From Betaproteobacteria bacterium (GTDB taxonomy: Bacteria; Pseudomonadota; Gammaproteobacteria; Burkholderiales; SG8-39), in the NCBI GenBank assembly GCA_011391295.1, contig JAABQT010000091.1, positions 1-6,672 of the forward strand: a DNA stretch of 6,672 bases. The letters run 5' to 3'. This document shows, in pieces, positions 5,165 through 6,672 of this stretch (position 1 is its first letter; each line of letters begins with the position of its first letter). Under the pieces are notes generated by a model. The model was given only the letters and a program-made list of their open reading frames with translations, made no database searches and was not told the origin of the DNA. The translations under genes and the position numbers were made by a program.

Positions 5165-6508
5165 GTGGCTTCCACCGTCCTAGATTCGGTCCTGTTCCGC
5201 GACGCCTTCGGCACGCCGGCGATGCGCGGCATCTTCGAGGACGCGGCGCTTCTATCGCGCTACACCGAAGTCGAAGTCGCTCTGGCACGCGCGCAAGGCA
5301 AACTCGGCGTCATCCCGGCACAGGCGGCGAAGGAAATCGCCGCGAAGTGCGACTCCACGACGTTCGACCTCGAGCGCCTGAAGAAGGAAACCGAGACCGT
5401 CGGTTATCCGATCCTGCCGCTGGTGCGCCAGTTGGCGGCGCAGTGCGGTGAGTCCGGCAAGTTCCTGCACTGGGGCGCCACCACGCAGGACATCATGGAC
5501 AGCGCCCTCGTGCTGCAAGTGCGCGACGCGCTGGCGCTCATCGAGAAGGACCTGGACGCAATCAGGGCGATCCTCGTGCGCCAGGCAAAGCGCTACCGCG
5601 ACACGCCGATGGCGGGGCGCACGCACCTGCAGCAGGCGCTGCCGGTGACGTTTGGCTACAAGATCGCCATCTGGCTCGCGATGCTCGATCGGCACGCAGA
5701 GCGCCTCGGACAACTGCGCCCGCGCGTGCTGGTGGGTCAGTTCGCGGGCGCCGCCGGCACGCTCGCCTCGCTCGGCGAGCGCGGCATGGAGGTGCAAAAA
5801 GCGCTGATGGATGAGCTCAAGCTCGCGCAGCCCGTCGCCACGTGGCACGCGGCGCGCGACGGGCTTGCCGAGGCGGTGAATTTCCTCGGCCTGGTCACCG
5901 GCTCGCTGGGAAAGATTGCCTACGACGTAATGCTCATGGCCTCCACCGAAATCGGCGAGTTGGCCGAGCCTTTCGTGCAGGGACGCGGCGCGAGCAGCAC
6001 CATGCCGCAAAAGCGCAACCCGATCTCCTGCGAACTGATCCTCGCCGCCGCCAAGGCGGTACGCCAGCATGCGGGCCTGATGCTCGATGCGATGGTGCAG
6101 GACTTCGAGCGCGCCACCGGCCCCTGGCACGCGGAGTGGATCGCGATCCCAGAGGCGTTCATCCTCACGGGCGGCGCGCTCCATCAGGCGCAGTTCATGC
6201 TCGACGGGCTGATCGTCGACGAGGCGCGCATGCGCAGGAACCTCGACATAACCAACGGCCTCATCGTCTCGGAGGCGGTGATGATGGGACTTGCGCCGCA
6301 CCTGGGCCGGAACGAGGCGCACGACATCGTCTACGACGCCTGCCGCGTGGTCGCGGAAAAAGGCGGCAGCCTCGCCGAGGCGCTCGCCAGGGTGCCCGAG
6401 ATCGCGAAGCACCTGGACCGCAAGGCGCTGGAGAAACTCACCGATCCGGCGAACTACCTCGGCGCGGCACGCGAGATGGTGGACCGGGTGATCGGCAAGC
6501 GTCGCTAG
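5165..6508 (+). CDS. Fumarase/aspartase superfamily lyase, PcaB / adenylosuccinate lyase-like
   Basis: This 447-residue enzyme belongs to the superfamily of homotetrameric lyases that add or eliminate across a C-C bond next to a carboxylate (3-carboxy-cis,cis-muconate cycloisomerase, adenylosuccinate lyase and relatives). Conserved regions are HWGATTQDIMDSA (102-114), GRTHLQQALPVTFG (151-164) with H154, and the signature loop GASSTMPQKRNPISCE (275-290) carrying the catalytic serine pair S277/S278 and K283. Further on are MVQDFERATGPWHAEW (310-325) and the family C-terminal motif DPANYLG (427-433). The GTG start at 5165 gives MASTVLDSVLFRDAFGTPAM, which matches PcaB-like N-termini; the frame is open back to 5072, but that part is antisense-like Arg/Ser-rich residue. 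There is no Shine-Dalgarno, and it starts 16 bases after the previous stop. It resembles PcaB more than purine-pathway PurB, but no protocatechuate genes are nearby, so the substrate is probably another dicarboxylate or its amine or ether adduct. Confidence 0.9.
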   Translation: MASTVLDSVLFRDAFGTPAMRGIFEDAALLSRYTEVEVALARAQGKLGVIPAQAAKEIAAKCDSTTFDLERLKKETETVGYPILPLVRQLAAQCGESGKFLHWGATTQDIMDSALVLQVRDALALIEKDLDAIRAILVRQAKRYRDTPMAGRTHLQQALPVTFGYKIAIWLAMLDRHAERLGQLRPRVLVGQFAGAAGTLASLGERGMEVQKALMDELKLAQPVATWHAARDGLAEAVNFLGLVTGSLGKIAYDVMLMASTEIGELAEPFVQGRGASSTMPQKRNPISCELILAAAKAVRQHAGLMLDAMVQDFERATGPWHAEWIAIPEAFILTGGALHQAQFMLDGLIVDEARMRRNLDITNGLIVSEAVMMGLAPHLGRNEAHDIVYDACRVVAEKGGSLAEALARVPEIAKHLDRKALEKLTDPANYLGAAREMVDRVIGKRR

Positions 6509-6515
6509 GGCGCGC

Positions 6516-6672
6516 ATGCAGACGATCCTCGACGCCATCGGGCGCCACGCCGCCGAGCGTGGCGGCGAGCGCGTCTATTGGACGCCGGCACGCAGCTGGA
6601 CGTTCGCCGAACTCTGGGACACCGCTGGGCGCGCCGCGACGGGTCTCGCGGGCCGGGGCATCGGCCGCGGCG
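6516..6672 (+). CDS. AMP-forming acyl-CoA synthetase/ligase, N-terminus only (runs off right edge)
   Basis: Fifty-two residues are visible, starting MQTILDAIGRHAAERGGERV. The segment SWTFAELWDTAGRAATGLAG (28-46) and the following GRGIGRG match the opening of class I adenylate-forming enzymes, where a [TS]-[WFY]-[AT]-[EF]-L segment is followed by a helix and a G-[IV]-x-x-G-D turn. The P-loop and A8/A10 motifs lie beyond the window, so substrate class cannot be read. ATG 6516 follows the lyase stop by 7 bases and has AGGG (6507-6510) at 5 bases, so it belongs to the same operon. It would activate a carboxylic acid of the pathway as its CoA thioester, in keeping with a catabolic role (inference). 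A luciferase-like or NRPS-type relative cannot be excluded from the N-terminus alone. Confidence 0.75.
   Translation, partial: MQTILDAIGRHAAERGGERVYWTPARSWTFAELWDTAGRAATGLAGRGIGRG

Noticed and set aside
5252..6538. A 428-codon minus-strand open frame.
   Set aside because: It mirrors the lyase gene, which has complete superfamily signatures; the antisense product is His/Arg-rich without motifs.
1..6672. CRISPR arrays, insertion sequences, phage genes or toxin-antitoxin pairs.
   Set aside because: No spaced direct repeats, transposase motifs or terminal inverted repeats were found on reading both strands.

Overview
The window looks like chromosomal DNA from a high-GC proteobacterium, most likely a betaproteobacterium of the Burkholderiales type. 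This is inferred from the strong G/C bias at third codon positions, a tRNA gene with encoded CCA, a persulfide dioxygenase-rhodanese fusion, and a catabolic gene set typical of that group. No taxonomic marker gene is present, so the placement is tentative.

Layout. (1) 1-1055, minus strand: a persulfide dioxygenase-rhodanese fusion whose last residues run off the left edge. (2) 1111-1232, plus strand: a tRNA-Val(CAC) gene with its own promoter. (3) 1233-1418: a short scarred stretch. It holds the N-terminal remnant of an esterase-like gene reading right and the first codons of a short-chain dehydrogenase-like gene reading left. They meet near 1345-1356, as if one deletion had removed the 3' parts of two convergent genes. 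(4) 1419-2324, minus strand: a beta-hydroxyacid dehydrogenase (3-hydroxyisobutyrate dehydrogenase / tartronate semialdehyde reductase family). (5) 2325-2412: a divergent intergenic region with candidate promoters. (6) 2413-6672, plus strand: a tight operon of E1-alpha, E1-beta, an unrecognised 262-residue protein, a PcaB-like fumarase/aspartase superfamily lyase, and the start of an AMP-forming CoA ligase.

How the genes may work together. The operon combines a thiamine-diphosphate E1 heterodimer, a beta-elimination-type lyase and an acyl-CoA ligase, with a divergently transcribed hydroxyacid dehydrogenase next to it. This suggests catabolism of an unusual organic acid: lyase cleavage or cycloisomerisation, oxidation or reduction of a hydroxy/semialdehyde intermediate, TPP-dependent 2-oxoacid (or acetoin-type) cleavage, and CoA activation. 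No E2 or E3 gene follows the E1 pair within the window, and the substrate cannot be named from sequence.

The most interesting element is the 262-residue protein at 4360-5148. It is an internal duplication: both halves carry the same ordered motifs (GSHG, [N/H]DAG, ARIG, GV[V/L]SxVNA). I cannot assign it to a described family.
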